NCBI RefSeq assembly: GCF_000222685.1
Contig: NZ_AFWJ01000001.1
Span: forward strand, 1 to 64,000
Direction of reading: 5' to 3'
DNA length: 64,000 nucleotides
From: Vibrio nigripulchritudo ATCC 27043
Lineage (GTDB): Bacteria > Pseudomonadota > Gammaproteobacteria > Enterobacterales > Vibrionaceae
Part shown: piece after piece, positions 48,832-60,884 of the stretch
Layout of the letters: every line of letters begins with the position of its first letter
Position numbering within the stretch: position 1 is the first letter of the stretch
Translations under genes and position numbers: made by a program
Notes under the pieces: model-generated
What the model was told of the DNA's origin: nothing
What the model saw: only the letters and a program-made list of their open reading frames with translations
Database searches by the model: none

Positions 48832-49200
48832 TTATCCTTGAGTTATTGCATTTTTTATCCATTCGATATCGCGTCCATTGTCGTGAATTGCGACCACATC
48901 GAATCGGAAGTCAGTGTTGTACGGAGACAGGTTGTTTTTTCTGAGCCACAACATGGCTGTTTTCACGATCTTTTTTTGCTTAGCGGGTGTCACCATTTCC
49001 GCCGCATGCCCGAACTGACTTTGCTTTCGATATTTAACTTCGACAAATACCAAAGTATTTTGTTCAGACATGATTAAATCCAGCTCACCTACATTGGTAT
49101 TGAAATTGGATTCAATGAGCGATAACCCTTTACCAATAAGATGCTTACTGGCAAGGGCTTCGTATTTTTCTCCAAGTGCACGACGGTTAAATAGCTTCAT
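48832..49200 (-). CDS. yraN: UPF0102 endonuclease-like protein YraN
   Basis: 122-residue protein of the YraN/UPF0102 family with a restriction-endonuclease-like core (GELDLIM and VFVEVKYRK give the E/D...ExK catalytic pattern). The biological role is not established. The first 14 bases overlap the end of lpoA, and diaA begins 3 bases after its stop, so it is in the lpoA-yraN-diaA-dolP operon. Confidence 0.93.
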   Translation of the reverse strand: MKLFNRRALGEKYEALASKHLIGKGLSLIESNFNTNVGELDLIMSEQNTLVFVEVKYRKQSQFGHAAEMVTPAKQKKIVKTAMLWLRKNNLSPYNTDFRFDVVAIHDNGRDIEWIKNAITQG

Positions 49201-50980
49201 GCTCCGCCCAGCTTACTTCGCGCTGAACCACACACTCGTTGTTGATCGTCAGAGTACCAGTCTGCCCTTTTACCGAATATTCTGGCATAACTTTCATTTG
49301 TGGCAACTCCAGAATCAGTTTGTAAGCATCCATACCCAGTGCGTGAAGGCGTTTTTCAACGTTTCCACTTTTCGGCCAGGTTTCTTCAAGCTGCTTTTTC
49401 AGAGCGGAGTTTTGTTCGATCAACATCGGAATGTCGCTGTAGACCACGCCGCTTAGATCTTCGTATTGACGCTTTTTACCGCTGTTGCTGCGTGAGTTGG
49501 AAAACAGCTTAGGCGGTGTGGTATCTGGGTTTATGGCAACTTCAATAAATGGTTTTATTAAAGTCAGCTCAGAGCTTTTGGCAACCACATAAACCGCATC
49601 CACATCACGGCGGCTACGAGGCTGAGATTCGGTCTGAATATTGATCAAGCGATTAAGCTGAGCAATACGCGCCTGGCTATCGGTTAACCCGAATACCGAG
49701 TTAATGTTCTTCTGAAGTTGAGAGCGGTTGCCAAAATAGCTGAACGCCGCTGGGTTCTTGCTGTATTTTTCCCACTCGGCTTTGAATGCTTCAGTTACCC
49801 GCTCGCCAAAACCGCCGACAGGAGCCAGGATGAGAGGGTATTGGAAACCATTGGTGAACAGATACTTCGCCGCCTGCGCTACTTCTTGCTCAGGAGAGAG
49901 GGTGAAGTAACAAACACGAGTCTCTGGAAGTTTATCGTCAGGAATGTTTAACGCCAGCATTGGAAGCTGAGTTGATTGCTGCAGGACTTCCACCTTATCT
50001 TTGACAAGCGGACCGACAACAAAGTCGACATTACGCTTTTCCAGCTCTTGCCGAATGTCTTCCGTAGAAAGCGCGGCAGAATCCAATACCGTTAACGTTG
50101 CCATCTCTTCACGGTTGAAATCATCCATCATGGCGTGAATGAAACCATCACGAACCAGTTGCCCCTGTTTGCCGTACTTGCCACTCAATGGCAGAACCAG
50201 CCCAGTGTTTTTGGGTTTAACGATTTCCAACGCCAGAATAGCCTGAACTTCGTCTGGTACATAACGATTGGCTGGGTGATCTGGATGGGCGGTAAACCAA
50301 GACTCTAGTGTGCTTTTGAGCTGAGCTGGATTACCTGCGATGGTTTTCATGTATACCGCTAACTGAATCCAGCCCTGCAGTTCGGTTTCATCTTCTTCTG
50401 TCTGCAGAGAAGCAATATCAAACTCGGAATAAGAGTTTAGGTTTAACCATAGATTTTGCAGGTTCTGAGTCTGGTCTTCTTCTGCCAAATACTGGTTGGC
50501 AGCGATGTATTCTCTGCTCGCATTAACGTGGTCAGAAAGCAGCTCAAACAAACGTGCTCGGAATTCGTGGTATTCCACCCACTGAGTATTGCTCAGTTCC
50601 CACCACGGTTGATAGTTCAATTGCTGTAGTGCTTCGCGGATTTCACCCTGGCGCAAAGAGAGCTGAGAGCGTGACATTTGCCATTCAGACATCTGAAGTG
50701 GTGATAATGCTTGCTTAGACAGGCGTTTTACTAAATGATCGGCTCTGACCAAATCGTTCTCTTGCAGCGCAGCTTTTAAAGCCATGATCAACAGATCATT
50801 TTGAATGCCACCGTTCGCGCTGTCCGCTTGCATGATATAGGCTTGAGCACTTTGCGTCGGGTCTTGTGTGATGTCCACATTCACGGGTGTTTGTGAAGTG
50901 CTTGAACACGCCGCTAAAGTGACAGCTAGGGCGATAGGGGTCAGAAGGCGTGGTACACTAAATTTATTCTGGTGCTTCAT
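49187..50980 (-). CDS. lpoA: Penicillin-binding-protein activator LpoA
   Basis: 597-residue outer-membrane lipoprotein that reaches through the periplasm to activate PBP1a. The signal peptide ends in the lipobox LAAC (about residue 26). An N-terminal helical TPR-like part (about 35-245) is followed by a periplasmic-binding-protein-like domain (about 255-590: NTGLVLPLSGKYGKQGQLVRDGF). The ATG at 50980 is used; an in-frame ATG two codons upstream (50986) is equally possible. It diverges from rsmI with 64-70 bases between, the E. coli arrangement. Confidence 0.93.
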   Translation of the reverse strand: MKHQNKFSVPRLLTPIALAVTLAACSSTSQTPVNVDITQDPTQSAQAYIMQADSANGGIQNDLLIMALKAALQENDLVRADHLVKRLSKQALSPLQMSEWQMSRSQLSLRQGEIREALQQLNYQPWWELSNTQWVEYHEFRARLFELLSDHVNASREYIAANQYLAEEDQTQNLQNLWLNLNSYSEFDIASLQTEEDETELQGWIQLAVYMKTIAGNPAQLKSTLESWFTAHPDHPANRYVPDEVQAILALEIVKPKNTGLVLPLSGKYGKQGQLVRDGFIHAMMDDFNREEMATLTVLDSAALSTEDIRQELEKRNVDFVVGPLVKDKVEVLQQSTQLPMLALNIPDDKLPETRVCYFTLSPEQEVAQAAKYLFTNGFQYPLILAPVGGFGERVTEAFKAEWEKYSKNPAAFSYFGNRSQLQKNINSVFGLTDSQARIAQLNRLINIQTESQPRSRRDVDAVYVVAKSSELTLIKPFIEVAINPDTTPPKLFSNSRSNSGKKRQYEDLSGVVYSDIPMLIEQNSALKKQLEETWPKSGNVEKRLHALGMDAYKLILELPQMKVMPEYSVKGQTGTLTINNECVVQREVSWAEHEAI

Positions 50981-51050
50981 AGCCATGAGTTCTTGTTAAA
51001 CAAAATACAAAAATAGTCTCTATATTAATCGTTGAAGTGATGGTAAACAA

Positions 51051-51914
51051 ATGACAGACAATAATTCTTCCCCGTCTGAGATCTCAACTCTTTATATTGT
51101 TCCCACCCCAATTGGAAATTTGGGAGACATTACGCAGCGAGCCATAGAGGTATTGTCCAGTGTCGATTTGATCGCGGCTGAAGATACGCGCCATACTGGC
51201 AAGTTACTCTCTCACTTCAATATTTCGACTAAAACCTATGCGTTGCATGATCACAATGAACAGCAGAAAGCGCAAGTCTTAGTCGATAAGTTGCAGCAAG
51301 GGCTGTCTATTGCACTGGTTTCCGATGCAGGAACACCTTTGATCAGTGACCCAGGTTATCACTTGGTCAATCAATGTCGTCAGGCGGGTGTCAAGGTTGT
51401 GCCATTACCTGGTGCATGCGCTGTGGTGACTGCCTTGAGCGCCGCTGGGCTGCCGTCTGACCGATTCAGTTTCGAAGGTTTTCTCCCACCTAAGAGTAAA
51501 GGACGCAAGGATAAGTTCCTTGAAATTGCCAAAGCTGAACGCACATGTATTTTCTACGAATCCCCTCACCGCATCATGGATTCTCTACAGGATATGCTGG
51601 ACATTCTTGGTCCTGATAGAGAAGTGGTGCTTGCGCGTGAGCTCACCAAAACTTACGAGACCATTCAGGGAATGCCATTAGGTGAACTGATCCCATGGAT
51701 TGAGGAAGATGATAATCGTAAGAAAGGTGAAATGGTGCTGCTTATCCATGGCTTTCGTGAGCAAGCTTCCGATGAACTCCCTGATGAAGTTACCCGCACA
51801 TTAACTATTCTGACAAAAGAGCTGCCTTTGAAGAAAGCCGCAGCGATGACGGCAGAGATTTACAACCTGAAGAAAAACGCCCTCTACAAATGGGGACTGG
51901 CGAATCTCGACTAG
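51051..51914 (+). CDS. rsmI: 16S rRNA 2'-O-methyltransferase RsmI (C1402)
   Basis: 287-residue SAM-dependent methylase that adds the ribose methyl at C1402 of 16S rRNA. RsmH, encoded about 700 bases downstream, adds the N4 methyl to the same base. Conserved stretches: [17 protein letters not shown] (about 14-30), [43 protein letters not shown] and [10 protein letters not shown]-terminal helical domain ends [11 protein letters not shown]. rnpB follows directly. Confidence 0.96.
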   Translation: MTDNNSSPSEISTLYIVPTPIGNLGDITQRAIEVLSSVDLIAAEDTRHTGKLLSHFNISTKTYALHDHNEQQKAQVLVDKLQQGLSIALVSDAGTPLISDPGYHLVNQCRQAGVKVVPLPGACAVVTALSAAGLPSDRFSFEGFLPPKSKGRKDKFLEIAKAERTCIFYESPHRIMDSLQDMLDILGPDREVVLARELTKTYETIQGMPLGELIPWIEEDDNRKKGEMVLLIHGFREQASDELPDEVTRTLTILTKELPLKKAAAMTAEIYNLKKNALYKWGLANLD

Positions 51915-51986
51915 CCAAGATTGATGGCGAACTGCGCAAGCTTTGTTCGATCTCTTTGCGAAATACATCTAAAACTAATGAGTCTG

Positions 51987-52015
51987 TAGACAGTAGACGG
52001 CTATCTCTATACAAT
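51987..52015 (+). promoter_or_regulatory. rnpB promoter
   Basis: TAGACA at 51987-51992, a 17-base spacer, then TACAAT at 52010-52015: a good sigma-70 promoter (5/6 and 5/6). It is GC-rich just downstream (CCGCGG), a discriminator typical of stable-RNA genes. Confidence 0.8.
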
Positions 52016-52023
52016 CCGCGGTC

Positions 52024-52405
<382 letters not shown>

Positions 52406-52411
52406 ATTCTG

Positions 52412-52450
52412 AACCCATCATTACTTTACCGAGTGATGATGGGTTTTTTG
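52412..52450 (+). terminator. rnpB terminator
   Basis: Stem AACCCATCA / TGATGGGTT (52412-52420 and 52437-52445) with a long loop, and T-run at 52444-52449. Confidence 0.88.
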
Positions 52451-52603
52451 CTATTTACTGACGCATTTCAGATGATTCCTACTAAACTAGGCGAGACAAT
52501 AGTATTAAACCTAACAAAAACAGATTAAATACTGGTAGCCTAGGTCGAAATCAGTACACTAAACCATTGCTTTATTTTTTGCCATTTGGCACAAGAGAAC
52601 ACC
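52451..52603 (+). promoter_or_regulatory. Spacer before rsmH; no mraZ present
   Basis: 153 bases containing the presumed dcw operon promoter region. No frame resembling mraZ (about 450 bases) fits between the rnpB terminator and rsmH. No clear repeated TGGG-type MraZ boxes are seen either. RBS GAGA at 52594-52597 serves rsmH. Confidence 0.65.
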
Positions 52604-53554
52604 ATGACAGAGACTTTTCAGCACATTTCCGTTTTATTAAATGAATCCATCGATGGCTTAGCCATCAAACCAGACGGCATTTATATAGACGGCACTTTTG
52701 GTCGTGGTGGTCACAGCCGAACAATCCTTTCCAAACTAGGCGAAAATGGTCGCTTGTACAGCATCGATCGCGATCCGACTGCTATTGCAGAAGCCAACAA
52801 AATTGACGATCCTCGTTTTACCATCATCCATGGTCCTTTCTCTGGGATTGCTGAATATGCAGAGCGCTACGAATTAGTCGGTAAAGTGGACGGTGTGTTG
52901 CTGGATCTTGGAGTCTCTTCCCCTCAGTTGGATGATGCCGAACGCGGCTTCAGCTTTATGAAAGACGGTCCATTAGATATGCGTATGGATCCTACATCTG
53001 GTATTCCAGTCTCTGAATGGCTGAAAGAAGCGGATCTGGATGACATTACTTGGGTGATTCGTGAGTTTGGTGAAGACAAACATGCCAGACGCATTGCGAA
53101 AGCTATTGTCGCGTACCGCGAAAATGAAGAAAACGAGCCAATGACACGTACAGGTCAGTTGGCCAAGTTGATTGCTGATGCCGCTCCAAAGAGTTTCAAA
53201 GAGAAAAAACATCCTGCTACCCGTAGCTTTCAGGCATTCCGTATTTACATCAATAGTGAACTTGAAGAGATCGACACCGCGCTCAAAGGAGCTGCCGAGA
53301 TTTTAGCGCCAGAAGGTCGCTTGTCTGTGATCAGCTTCCATTCTTTGGAAGATCGCATGGTCAAACGTTTTATGCGTAAAGAGAGCAAAGGACCACAAGT
53401 GCCCCACGGTATTCCGATGACCGAAGATCAAATCAAGGCTCTTGGCAGTGCCCGTATGAAAACTATTGGCAAGGCACTTAAACCTTCCTCTCAAGAAGTT
53501 GAGATGAACAGTCGTTCCCGCAGTTCTGTTCTGAGGGTTGCGGAAAAAATCTGA
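52604..53554 (+). CDS. rsmH: 16S rRNA N4-methyltransferase RsmH (MraW, C1402)
   Basis: 316-residue SAM methyltransferase. Starts [19 protein letters not shown] with motif [13 protein letters not shown], then [24 protein letters not shown], and [19 protein letters not shown]. The start at 52604 is favoured by GAGA 6 bases before and by family N-termini; an in-frame extension to 52586 is unlikely. First gene of the dcw cluster, it overlaps ftsL by one base (TGATG). Confidence 0.96.
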   Translation: MTETFQHISVLLNESIDGLAIKPDGIYIDGTFGRGGHSRTILSKLGENGRLYSIDRDPTAIAEANKIDDPRFTIIHGPFSGIAEYAERYELVGKVDGVLLDLGVSSPQLDDAERGFSFMKDGPLDMRMDPTSGIPVSEWLKEADLDDITWVIREFGEDKHARRIAKAIVAYRENEENEPMTRTGQLAKLIADAAPKSFKEKKHPATRSFQAFRIYINSELEEIDTALKGAAEILAPEGRLSVISFHSLEDRMVKRFMRKESKGPQVPHGIPMTEDQIKALGSARMKTIGKALKPSSQEVEMNSRSRSSVLRVAEKI

Positions 53555-53880
53555 TGTCAGAACAAAAGCCATCTCAGCCTAACTTAGCCAAATTGATCTT
53601 TATCGACATTGTCACCGTCGGTAGGGTTCCGGCTACCTTGCTGTTGCTGGCTTTTGCTTCCGCGATGTGGGTGGTTCATACCACGCACGATACGCGGCAA
53701 GCCATTCACCAGAGGGATAACGCACTCGTAGAGCGTGACCGTCTGGATAACGAATGGCGAAATCTGATTCTGGAAGAAAATGCATTGGCAGAGCACAGTC
53801 GCGTGCAGGAAATGGCTCAGAAAGAGCTGAATATGAAGCGACCCGATGCAGACAAAGAGGTCATAGTTTCGTTTAAATGA
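53554..53880 (+). CDS. ftsL: Cell-division protein FtsL
   Basis: 108-residue bitopic divisome protein: short cytoplasmic N-terminus, one membrane helix (about 29-48, VPATLLLLAFASAMWVVHTT), then a periplasmic leucine-zipper-like coil (about 55-95) pairing with FtsB and FtsQ to activate FtsWI. The sequence is poorly conserved, as usual; identity rests on size, topology and position. It overlaps ftsI by four bases (ATGA). Confidence 0.93.
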   Translation: MSEQKPSQPNLAKLIFIDIVTVGRVPATLLLLAFASAMWVVHTTHDTRQAIHQRDNALVERDRLDNEWRNLILEENALAEHSRVQEMAQKELNMKRPDADKEVIVSFK

Positions 53881-55604
53881 GTAAGTCTAAACCTTCTTCC
53901 AAAGCTAAGAAAAACGCGACACAAGAAGCGCCAACCTTAATCCGTTGGCGTTTTGTCGTCGTGCTGGGGTTTGTTTTCTGCGCGATGGCTGCGCTTATTG
54001 CCCGTCTGGCTTATATTCAGGTCGTAGAGCCTGACAACCTGATTAAACAAGGTGATTTGCGCTCCGTCCGGGTAAAAGCATTGCCATCGGCTCGCGGCAT
54101 CATTTCAGATCGTAATGGTGAGCAACTGGCGGTCAGTGTACCTGTTGAAGCGGTTTGGGCCGATCCGGTAACCATTTTTAAAGAATCTGGTTTAGAACCA
54201 AAAGAACGTTGGTATGCGCTTGCCGACGTACTGGGGCTGGATCGGCAAAAGCTGATTGAGCGCATCAAAAAGAATAAGTCTCGACGCTTTATCTACTTAC
54301 AGCGTCAGGTGAGCCCTGCCATGGCAAACTACATTCGCGAGCTGAAACTGGCGGGTATCGGTTTGAAACAAGAGTCTCGCCGCTATTACCCATCGGGTGA
54401 GGTAAGTGCCCACTTAATCGGCGTTACTGGAATTGATGGTCACGGTCTTGAAGGGGTTGAACGCTCTTACGATAAATGGCTGATGGGCGAAGCGGGTAAG
54501 CGCACCATTCGCAAAGACAGATTTGGTCGTGTGGTAGAGAACATATCTCTGGAAGAACGCGAAGAAGGTCAGCCGCTGCAACTCACGGTTGACCAGCGAT
54601 TACAGTCCATTGCTTATAGAGCGGTGAAGCAGGCAGTCGCGGATCACAATGCAACGTCAGCCTCCGCCGTGTTATTGGATGTGAAAACAGGCGAAGTTCT
54701 GGCTATGGTGAACGCGCCTTCTTACAACCCGAATAATCGCTCTCAGCTTCAAAATTATCGGATGCGTAACCGAACCATTACAGACGCATTTGAACCCGGT
54801 TCCACCGTCAAACCATTTGTGATTCTGGCTGCGTTGGAAAATGGCGTTGCGGATGAAAATACCGAAATCGATACAGGGAACGGCATCATGCAAATTGGTG
54901 GTAGCCGCGTTCGTGACGTATCCAAAGTAGGAAAAGCCGACCTTACGACCATTCTGAAGAAATCCAGTAATATCGGTGTAACCAAGCTTGCGTTAGCCAT
55001 GCCCCTTGAAGCCTTACTAGGTATGTACAGCTCGGTTGGGTTTGGTGAAGTCAGCGGGCTTAATCTGGTGGGTGAAACCACAGGAATCTTCCCTTCTCGT
55101 CGTCGCTGGTCGAAGTTTGAAATTGCAACCTTATCTTATGGTTATGGCTTGTCTATATCACCAATTCAGCTTGCCCATGCCTATGCAACTCTCGGTAACT
55201 ACGGGCTGTATCGTCCTCTTCACATTGTGAAAAACAACCAACACGATGTGTCCCGGCAAGTTATTGATGAACATAACGTAAGACTGGTCCTCGGCATGAT
55301 GGAAAAAGTGACCCAAAAAGGTGGGAGTGCGACCAGAGCCGCTGTTCCGGGGTATCGCATTGCTGCAAAAACGGGTACGTCGAGAAAAGCGACCGCTGGT
55401 GGCTACAGTGATGAATATTTTGCTTACACCGCAGGTATTGCTCCGGTGAGTGATCCTAGGCTGGCACTTGTCGTGTTAGTGAATGAACCGCAAGGCGATC
55501 AGTATTATGGCGGTACGGTGGCGGCGCCAGTATTTGCAGAAGTCATGAAAGGGGCACTGCAAATCTTAAATGTTGCACCGGACGAAAACCAGTTTTCAGA
55601 ATAA
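53877..55604 (+). CDS. ftsI: Septal peptidoglycan transpeptidase FtsI (PBP3)
   Basis: 575-residue class B penicillin-binding protein. N-terminal membrane anchor (about 26-46), a pedestal domain (about 65-220), and a transpeptidase domain with S309-T-V-K312 in [13 protein letters not shown] in LKKSSNIGV, and KTGT in [10 protein letters not shown]. Serine 309 is equivalent to E. coli S307. The periplasmic domain works with FtsW, encoded 5 kb downstream. murE follows after a short gap. Confidence 0.97.
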   Translation: MSKSKPSSKAKKNATQEAPTLIRWRFVVVLGFVFCAMAALIARLAYIQVVEPDNLIKQGDLRSVRVKALPSARGIISDRNGEQLAVSVPVEAVWADPVTIFKESGLEPKERWYALADVLGLDRQKLIERIKKNKSRRFIYLQRQVSPAMANYIRELKLAGIGLKQESRRYYPSGEVSAHLIGVTGIDGHGLEGVERSYDKWLMGEAGKRTIRKDRFGRVVENISLEEREEGQPLQLTVDQRLQSIAYRAVKQAVADHNATSASAVLLDVKTGEVLAMVNAPSYNPNNRSQLQNYRMRNRTITDAFEPGSTVKPFVILAALENGVADENTEIDTGNGIMQIGGSRVRDVSKVGKADLTTILKKSSNIGVTKLALAMPLEALLGMYSSVGFGEVSGLNLVGETTGIFPSRRRWSKFEIATLSYGYGLSISPIQLAHAYATLGNYGLYRPLHIVKNNQHDVSRQVIDEHNVRLVLGMMEKVTQKGGSATRAAVPGYRIAAKTGTSRKATAGGYSDEYFAYTAGIAPVSDPRLALVVLVNEPQGDQYYGGTVAAPVFAEVMKGALQILNVAPDENQFSE

Positions 55605-55624
55605 TAGACACGAGAGGATTGAGC

Positions 55625-57103
55625 GTGCAGAACCTATCATCTTTGATTCGACCTTATATCGACAGTGAGATCCCTGAATCACTGGATTGCCCCGTCAGCA
55701 AGTTGGTCCTTGATAGCCGCAAGATTCAAGAAGGCAACGTATTTGTGGCGCTTTCCGGACATGTTTCTAATGGTCATGATTTTATTCCTAAAGCGCTGAA
55801 GTCAGGTGCGGCGGCTGTGATTGCTCAGGCAAATGAAGAGCATGCTCACGGAATAATCGAAGAGATGAATGGCGCTGCTATTGTTTACGTTCAAGACTTG
55901 CCAGCTCAGCTTTCTGCGCTAGCTATCGAACTTTGTGGCGATATTGACATGCCGCTGGTTGCGGTAACGGGCACTAACGGAAAAACCACGATCACTCAGA
56001 TTATCGCTCAATGGATCGAACTGCTTGGCAAAAGAGCTGCTGTGATGGGGACGGCGGGCAATGGGTTTCTGAATAATATTGAACCTGCATTGAATACAAC
56101 AGGCAGCGCTATCGAAGTCGTTGAAACGCTCTCTGGACTGCGCAAACAAGGTGCTGATTTTGCTGCACTTGAAGCCTCTTCACATGGGCTGGTTCAGAAC
56201 CGCATCAAAGCGCTGACGTTTGACGTTGGAGTGTTCACCAATTTAAGTCGTGATCACCTTGATTACCACAACACTATGGAAGAGTACGCGGATGCTAAAC
56301 TCGGCCTTTTCCGTGACCACAAATGCCAAAAGCCAGTCATCAATGTAGACGATCCTGTTGGAGCTGAATGGGTGGCTCGATTGGATAGTGCCCTTGCCGT
56401 CTCTCTACAAGAAAAGCCAGGTTTTGAGAAAGCACTCTTCGCAACAGATGTGCAATACAGCACTCAGGGGATTAAATTATCCTTTGATGGTTTCTGGGGC
56501 TGTGGGGAGTTAGTCGTACCGCTTATTGGTGCGTTTAATGCCAGTAACGTGTTGTTGGCTTTTGGTTCTCTTCTCGAGTTAGGTTTTGAAAAGTCTGAGT
56601 TAACAGCAGTCGCGCCCAAGTTGGCACCCGTAATTGGTCGAATGGAGCTATTTCAGGCAGAAGGCAAAGCTAAAGTTGTGGTGGATTATGCGCACACACC
56701 AGACGCATTAGAAAAAGCACTGATGGCGCTCAGGGTCCATTGTGAAGGCAATCTATGGGTGATTTTTGGCTGTGGTGGGGACAGAGATACAGGTAAGCGA
56801 CCTATGATGGCAGAGATTGCCGAACGCTTGGCTGATCACGCTATTTTGACCGATGACAATCCGAGAAGTGAATCGCCAGAGGCAATCGTGAAAGACATGC
56901 TAGCTGGGATGAAAGCGCCGGAAAATGCTGTAGTGAAACACGAACGCTTCCAAGCGTGTCTTCATGCATTAGAAAACGCTTCCCATCAAGACATTATTTT
57001 ACTGGCAGGTAAAGGTCATGAAGACTATCAGGTGCTTGCCAGTGAAACGATCCATTATTCCGACAGGGAAACCGCAGAACAACTTTTAGGAATCAAAGGA
57101 TGA
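55625..57103 (+). CDS. murE: UDP-MurNAc-tripeptide ligase MurE (meso-diaminopimelate adding)
   Basis: 492-residue cytosolic Mur ligase. ATP loop [14 protein letters not shown] (about 107-120), Mur-ligase middle and C-domains, and the DNPRSE motif (about 414-419) that selects meso-diaminopimelate rather than lysine. The GTG start at 55625 sits 6 bases after AGAGGA and is preferred to the in-frame TTG at 55619, which abuts that Shine-Dalgarno. It overlaps murF by four bases. Confidence 0.96.
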   Translation: MQNLSSLIRPYIDSEIPESLDCPVSKLVLDSRKIQEGNVFVALSGHVSNGHDFIPKALKSGAAAVIAQANEEHAHGIIEEMNGAAIVYVQDLPAQLSALAIELCGDIDMPLVAVTGTNGKTTITQIIAQWIELLGKRAAVMGTAGNGFLNNIEPALNTTGSAIEVVETLSGLRKQGADFAALEASSHGLVQNRIKALTFDVGVFTNLSRDHLDYHNTMEEYADAKLGLFRDHKCQKPVINVDDPVGAEWVARLDSALAVSLQEKPGFEKALFATDVQYSTQGIKLSFDGFWGCGELVVPLIGAFNASNVLLAFGSLLELGFEKSELTAVAPKLAPVIGRMELFQAEGKAKVVVDYAHTPDALEKALMALRVHCEGNLWVIFGCGGDRDTGKRPMMAEIAERLADHAILTDDNPRSESPEAIVKDMLAGMKAPENAVVKHERFQACLHALENASHQDIILLAGKGHEDYQVLASETIHYSDRETAEQLLGIKG

Positions 57104-58458
57104 TCAGTTTTTCTCTTTCAGAAGCCGCAGAAATCCTGAACGGACAACTGCATGGTCAAGACAGACAGATTGATACCGTATCGACGGATACTCGAAATAT
57201 TGAGGAATCTGCACTGTTTATTGCCATTGTCGGCGAGCGTTTTGACGCCCACGACTTCTGTGAACAAGCGAAAGAAAAAGGGGCGGCGGCATTATTAGTC
57301 AGCCGATTGTTACCTGTTGAGCTTCCTCAGATAGTGGTGAAAGACACGACTCAAGCATTAGGTTCGCTTGGTGCCTGGGTTCACAAGAAAAGTAATAGCT
57401 TCACCATCGCAATGACCGGCAGTTGTGGAAAAACAACAGTTAAAGAGATGCTGAGTGCGATCTTGAGGCAAAAAGGCAACGTTTTGGCGACGTTAGGCAA
57501 CTTCAATAATGATATTGGCGTTCCGTTGACTTTATTGCGCTCAGAAGCTGCGAATGACTACTCTGTAATCGAGCTTGGAGCAAACCACATTGGAGAAATT
57601 GCTTACACCACTCGACTGGTCAAGCCAAATATTGCCTTGGTAAACAATGTAGCCGCAGCGCACTTGGAAGGTTTTGGTTCCATGGATGGTGTAAAGCAGG
57701 CAAAAGGTGAAATTTACCAAGGGCTTTCACAGGGTGATGTTGCCGTTGTGAATTTAGATAGCAATGGCGGCGATTACTGGAAAGAGGTATTAGCCGATAA
57801 AAAAGTCATCACTCTTTCAGCAAGCGATAACAACGCAGACTTCTATGCCTCAGATGTTCAGATTTCATCAGAAGGGCTGCCTTCTTTCACACTTCATACC
57901 CCAAAAGGCGAAGTTCCCGTTACATTAACCTTGGTAGGTGAACATAACGTTGGCAATGCCGTAGCCGCGGCCGCACTTGGACAAAACGCTGGCGCTACGC
58001 TGACAGAAATCCAGTCTGGCTTGGCTAACATGACAAATGTCTCGGGTCGGGTAGAAGTGATCGAACTCAATGACAATGTTCGCCTGATCGACGACAGTTA
58101 CAATGCCAGTGTCCCTGCCATGAAGGCAGCGGCCGATTTACTTAGCCACTATGAAGGGACCCGCTGGCTAATTTTGGGTTATATGGCGGAATTAGGTGAT
58201 GAAAGTCTTGAACTTCATCGCCAAGTCGGACAACATTCCGCACCATTTAATTTCGAATACGTGTTGACCTACGGGGATGACACGAAAGTGATCAGTGAAG
58301 AGTGTGGAGGACAACATTTTGCCTCTCACGACGCAATGATCCAATTTATTAAGCAGCAGCTGGAAATACAAAAAAATCAAACGCACACGCTATTAGTCAA
58401 AGGCGCAAACAGCGCTGGAATGAGTAAGGTCGTCGCTGCTTTGAAGGAGATTCAATAA
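57100..58458 (+). CDS. murF: UDP-MurNAc-tripeptide-D-Ala-D-Ala ligase MurF
   Basis: 452-residue Mur ligase adding D-Ala-D-Ala. ATP loop [15 protein letters not shown] (about 104-118), then [13 protein letters not shown] and [16 protein letters not shown] as substrate-binding motifs, and [14 protein letters not shown] in the C-domain. Starts four bases inside the murE stop (ATGA) and overlaps mraY by one base. Confidence 0.97.
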   Translation: MISFSLSEAAEILNGQLHGQDRQIDTVSTDTRNIEESALFIAIVGERFDAHDFCEQAKEKGAAALLVSRLLPVELPQIVVKDTTQALGSLGAWVHKKSNSFTIAMTGSCGKTTVKEMLSAILRQKGNVLATLGNFNNDIGVPLTLLRSEAANDYSVIELGANHIGEIAYTTRLVKPNIALVNNVAAAHLEGFGSMDGVKQAKGEIYQGLSQGDVAVVNLDSNGGDYWKEVLADKKVITLSASDNNADFYASDVQISSEGLPSFTLHTPKGEVPVTLTLVGEHNVGNAVAAAALGQNAGATLTEIQSGLANMTNVSGRVEVIELNDNVRLIDDSYNASVPAMKAAADLLSHYEGTRWLILGYMAELGDESLELHRQVGQHSAPFNFEYVLTYGDDTKVISEECGGQHFASHDAMIQFIKQQLEIQKNQTHTLLVKGANSAGMSKVVAALKEIQ

Positions 58459-59540
58459 TGATCATTTGGCTTGCAGAACTACTTCAGCCATATTTTTCTT
58501 TCTTTCGTTTGTTCGAATACTTGTCATTTCGCGCCATTCTCAGTGTTCTGACTGCACTTGGTCTTTCTTTATGGATGGGACCAAGATTGATTGAACGTTT
58601 GCAGATGCTGCAAATTGGTCAGGTAGTTCGTAACGACGGTCCGGAATCTCACTTCAGTAAGCGTGGCACACCAACCATGGGTGGCGTGATGATCTTGGCA
58701 GCCATTGCCATCACGGTTTTGCTGTGGGCGGATCTGTCTAACCCTTATGTCTGGGCTGTAATGGCAGTCTTACTGGGTTACGGAGCGGTAGGGTTTGTTG
58801 ATGATTACCGCAAAGTGGTACGCAAAAATACCGATGGATTGATCGCGCGTTGGAAGTACTTTTGGCAGTCTGCTATTGCTTTGGTGGTTGCTTTTGCATT
58901 GTATGCGCACGGCAAAGATACAGCGGCAACTCAATTAGTGGTTCCATTCTTTAAAGACGTCATGCCTCAGCTAGGTCTACTTTATATCGTCTTTACCTAT
59001 TTTGTTATTGTTGGCACCAGTAATGCGGTGAACCTGACTGATGGTCTGGATGGACTTGCAATTATGCCAACAGTAATGGTGGCAGCGGGTTTTGCTGTAA
59101 TTGCATGGGCGACAGGTAACGTTAATTTCGCCAGCTACCTGCACATCCCTCACATTCCATACACCAGTGAATTAGTCGTGGTCTGTACTGCTATTGTCGG
59201 TGCGGGTATGGGCTTCTTATGGTTTAACACCTACCCAGCTCAAGTATTTATGGGCGATGTGGGCTCACTGGCTCTTGGTGGTGCTCTGGGTACCATTGCT
59301 GTGCTGGTGCGTCAGGAATTACTTCTGGTAATCATGGGCGGTGTTTTTGTGATGGAAACCGTCTCAGTCATTCTTCAGGTCGGTTCATACAAATTGCGCG
59401 GGCAGCGAATTTTCCGTATGGCTCCGATTCATCACCACTACGAACTGAAAGGCTGGCCTGAGCCACGTGTGATTGTGCGTTTCTGGATCATTTCGATTAT
59501 TCTGGTTCTGATTGGTTTGGCGACGCTGAAGGTACGTTAA
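58458..59540 (+). CDS. mraY: Phospho-MurNAc-pentapeptide transferase MraY
   Basis: 360-residue integral membrane enzyme making lipid I from UDP-MurNAc-pentapeptide and undecaprenyl phosphate. About ten membrane helices; the catalytic GFVDDYRKV (about 112-120), [10 protein letters not shown] (about 190-199), and the cytosolic [13 protein letters not shown] loop with the HHH motif (about 320-332) are intact. The length equals that in E. coli. murD begins 3 bases after its stop. Confidence 0.97.
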   Translation: MIIWLAELLQPYFSFFRLFEYLSFRAILSVLTALGLSLWMGPRLIERLQMLQIGQVVRNDGPESHFSKRGTPTMGGVMILAAIAITVLLWADLSNPYVWAVMAVLLGYGAVGFVDDYRKVVRKNTDGLIARWKYFWQSAIALVVAFALYAHGKDTAATQLVVPFFKDVMPQLGLLYIVFTYFVIVGTSNAVNLTDGLDGLAIMPTVMVAAGFAVIAWATGNVNFASYLHIPHIPYTSELVVVCTAIVGAGMGFLWFNTYPAQVFMGDVGSLALGGALGTIAVLVRQELLLVIMGGVFVMETVSVILQVGSYKLRGQRIFRMAPIHHHYELKGWPEPRVIVRFWIISIILVLIGLATLKVR

Positions 59541-59543
59541 TAC

Positions 59544-60884
59544 ATGAGCGTGACGGCAAAAAATAACTGGAATAATATCAACGAAGTGGTCGTTGTCGGG
59601 CTTGGGATTACAGGGCTATCCGTAGTTAACCACCTTCTTCGACAAGAAAAGCCTCTGAACATCAGAGTGATTGATACGCGAGAAAACCCTCCGGGATTAG
59701 AACGGTTGGCAGACACTGTTGAATTGCACTCTGGAAGTTGGAACGAACAATGGCTGGCAGAAGCCGATCTGATTGTCGCTAACCCCGGTATTGCGTTAGC
59801 GACTCCAGAGATTCAAACCGCGATCAAACTGGGTATTCCAGTGGTTGGTGATATTGAGTTGTTTGGCTGGGCAGTCAGTAAACCCGTTGTTGCCATCACA
59901 GGTTCAAACGGCAAGAGTACCGTGACAGATTTGACAGGTGTAATGGCGAATGCTGCTGGGTGCAAAACCAAAGTCGGGGGCAATATTGGGGTTCCTGCAT
60001 TGGATTTGCTTTTGGAAGACGCAGACTTGTATGTGTTAGAGCTTTCCAGTTTCCAGTTAGAAACCACCTCTAACCTTTCACTCAAAGCCGCTGCTTATCT
60101 GAATCTGACCGAAGATCACATGGACCGCTATGACGACTTAGCGGCATATGGAAACGCCAAGCAGCGAATCTTCCTTAATGCCGAAAAAGCCATTGTGAAT
60201 CAACAAGACAGTTCGACACATCCTTTTTCTGGCTTTGATGGTCAGGTCGTCACTTTTGCGCCAAGCCAAGCCGACTATCAATTGAAAGAAGTGGAAGGTA
60301 CAACGTATCTTTCGAAAGGGGAAGATTCCTTTATTTCGACTTCTTCACTTAGTATTGTCGGGCAGCACAACAGCATGAATGCGTTGGTTGCAATGGCATT
60401 GCTGGATGCGGTAGGCATTGAATTTAAAAAAGCGGAAGACGCTCTAAAGAGCTATACGGGTCTGACACACCGTTGCCAGGTCGTTGCCAAATCCCATGGT
60501 GTAACCTGGGTTAATGACTCAAAAGCAACGAACTTAGCCAGTACATTGGCGGCACTGTCTGGTTTACAGTGTGATGGTACTTTACATTTGCTGGTGGGCG
60601 GAGATGGTAAAGGCGCGGACTTTTCTGAGCTAGAACCTGTGCTCGCTGAGCTTCCGGTTCAGTTGCATTGCTATGGAAGAGACGGCAGCGATTTTATGAA
60701 TCTGCATTCTTCCGCTAAGCGATGGGAGTCCATTGGTGACGTATTGGAGAATATCACCGCAGACTTAGGCAAGGGAGATATTGTCATGTTGTCCCCAGCG
60801 TGTGCCAGCTTTGACCAGTATCCGAATTTCATGACGCGTGGCGATGCCTTTACCAAGCTTGCCCAGCATTATGCGTCTTCGTGA
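59544..60884 (+). CDS. murD: UDP-MurNAc-L-alanine:D-glutamate ligase MurD
   Basis: 446-residue Mur ligase. An N-terminal Rossmann-like domain ([17 protein letters not shown], about 17-33), ATP loop [14 protein letters not shown] (about 115-128), [17 protein letters not shown], and the C-domain [16 protein letters not shown] and GGDGKGADF. Its stop overlaps the GTG of ftsW by four bases (GTGA). Confidence 0.97.
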   Translation: MSVTAKNNWNNINEVVVVGLGITGLSVVNHLLRQEKPLNIRVIDTRENPPGLERLADTVELHSGSWNEQWLAEADLIVANPGIALATPEIQTAIKLGIPVVGDIELFGWAVSKPVVAITGSNGKSTVTDLTGVMANAAGCKTKVGGNIGVPALDLLLEDADLYVLELSSFQLETTSNLSLKAAAYLNLTEDHMDRYDDLAAYGNAKQRIFLNAEKAIVNQQDSSTHPFSGFDGQVVTFAPSQADYQLKEVEGTTYLSKGEDSFISTSSLSIVGQHNSMNALVAMALLDAVGIEFKKAEDALKSYTGLTHRCQVVAKSHGVTWVNDSKATNLASTLAALSGLQCDGTLHLLVGGDGKGADFSELEPVLAELPVQLHCYGRDGSDFMNLHSSAKRWESIGDVLENITADLGKGDIVMLSPACASFDQYPNFMTRGDAFTKLAQHYASS

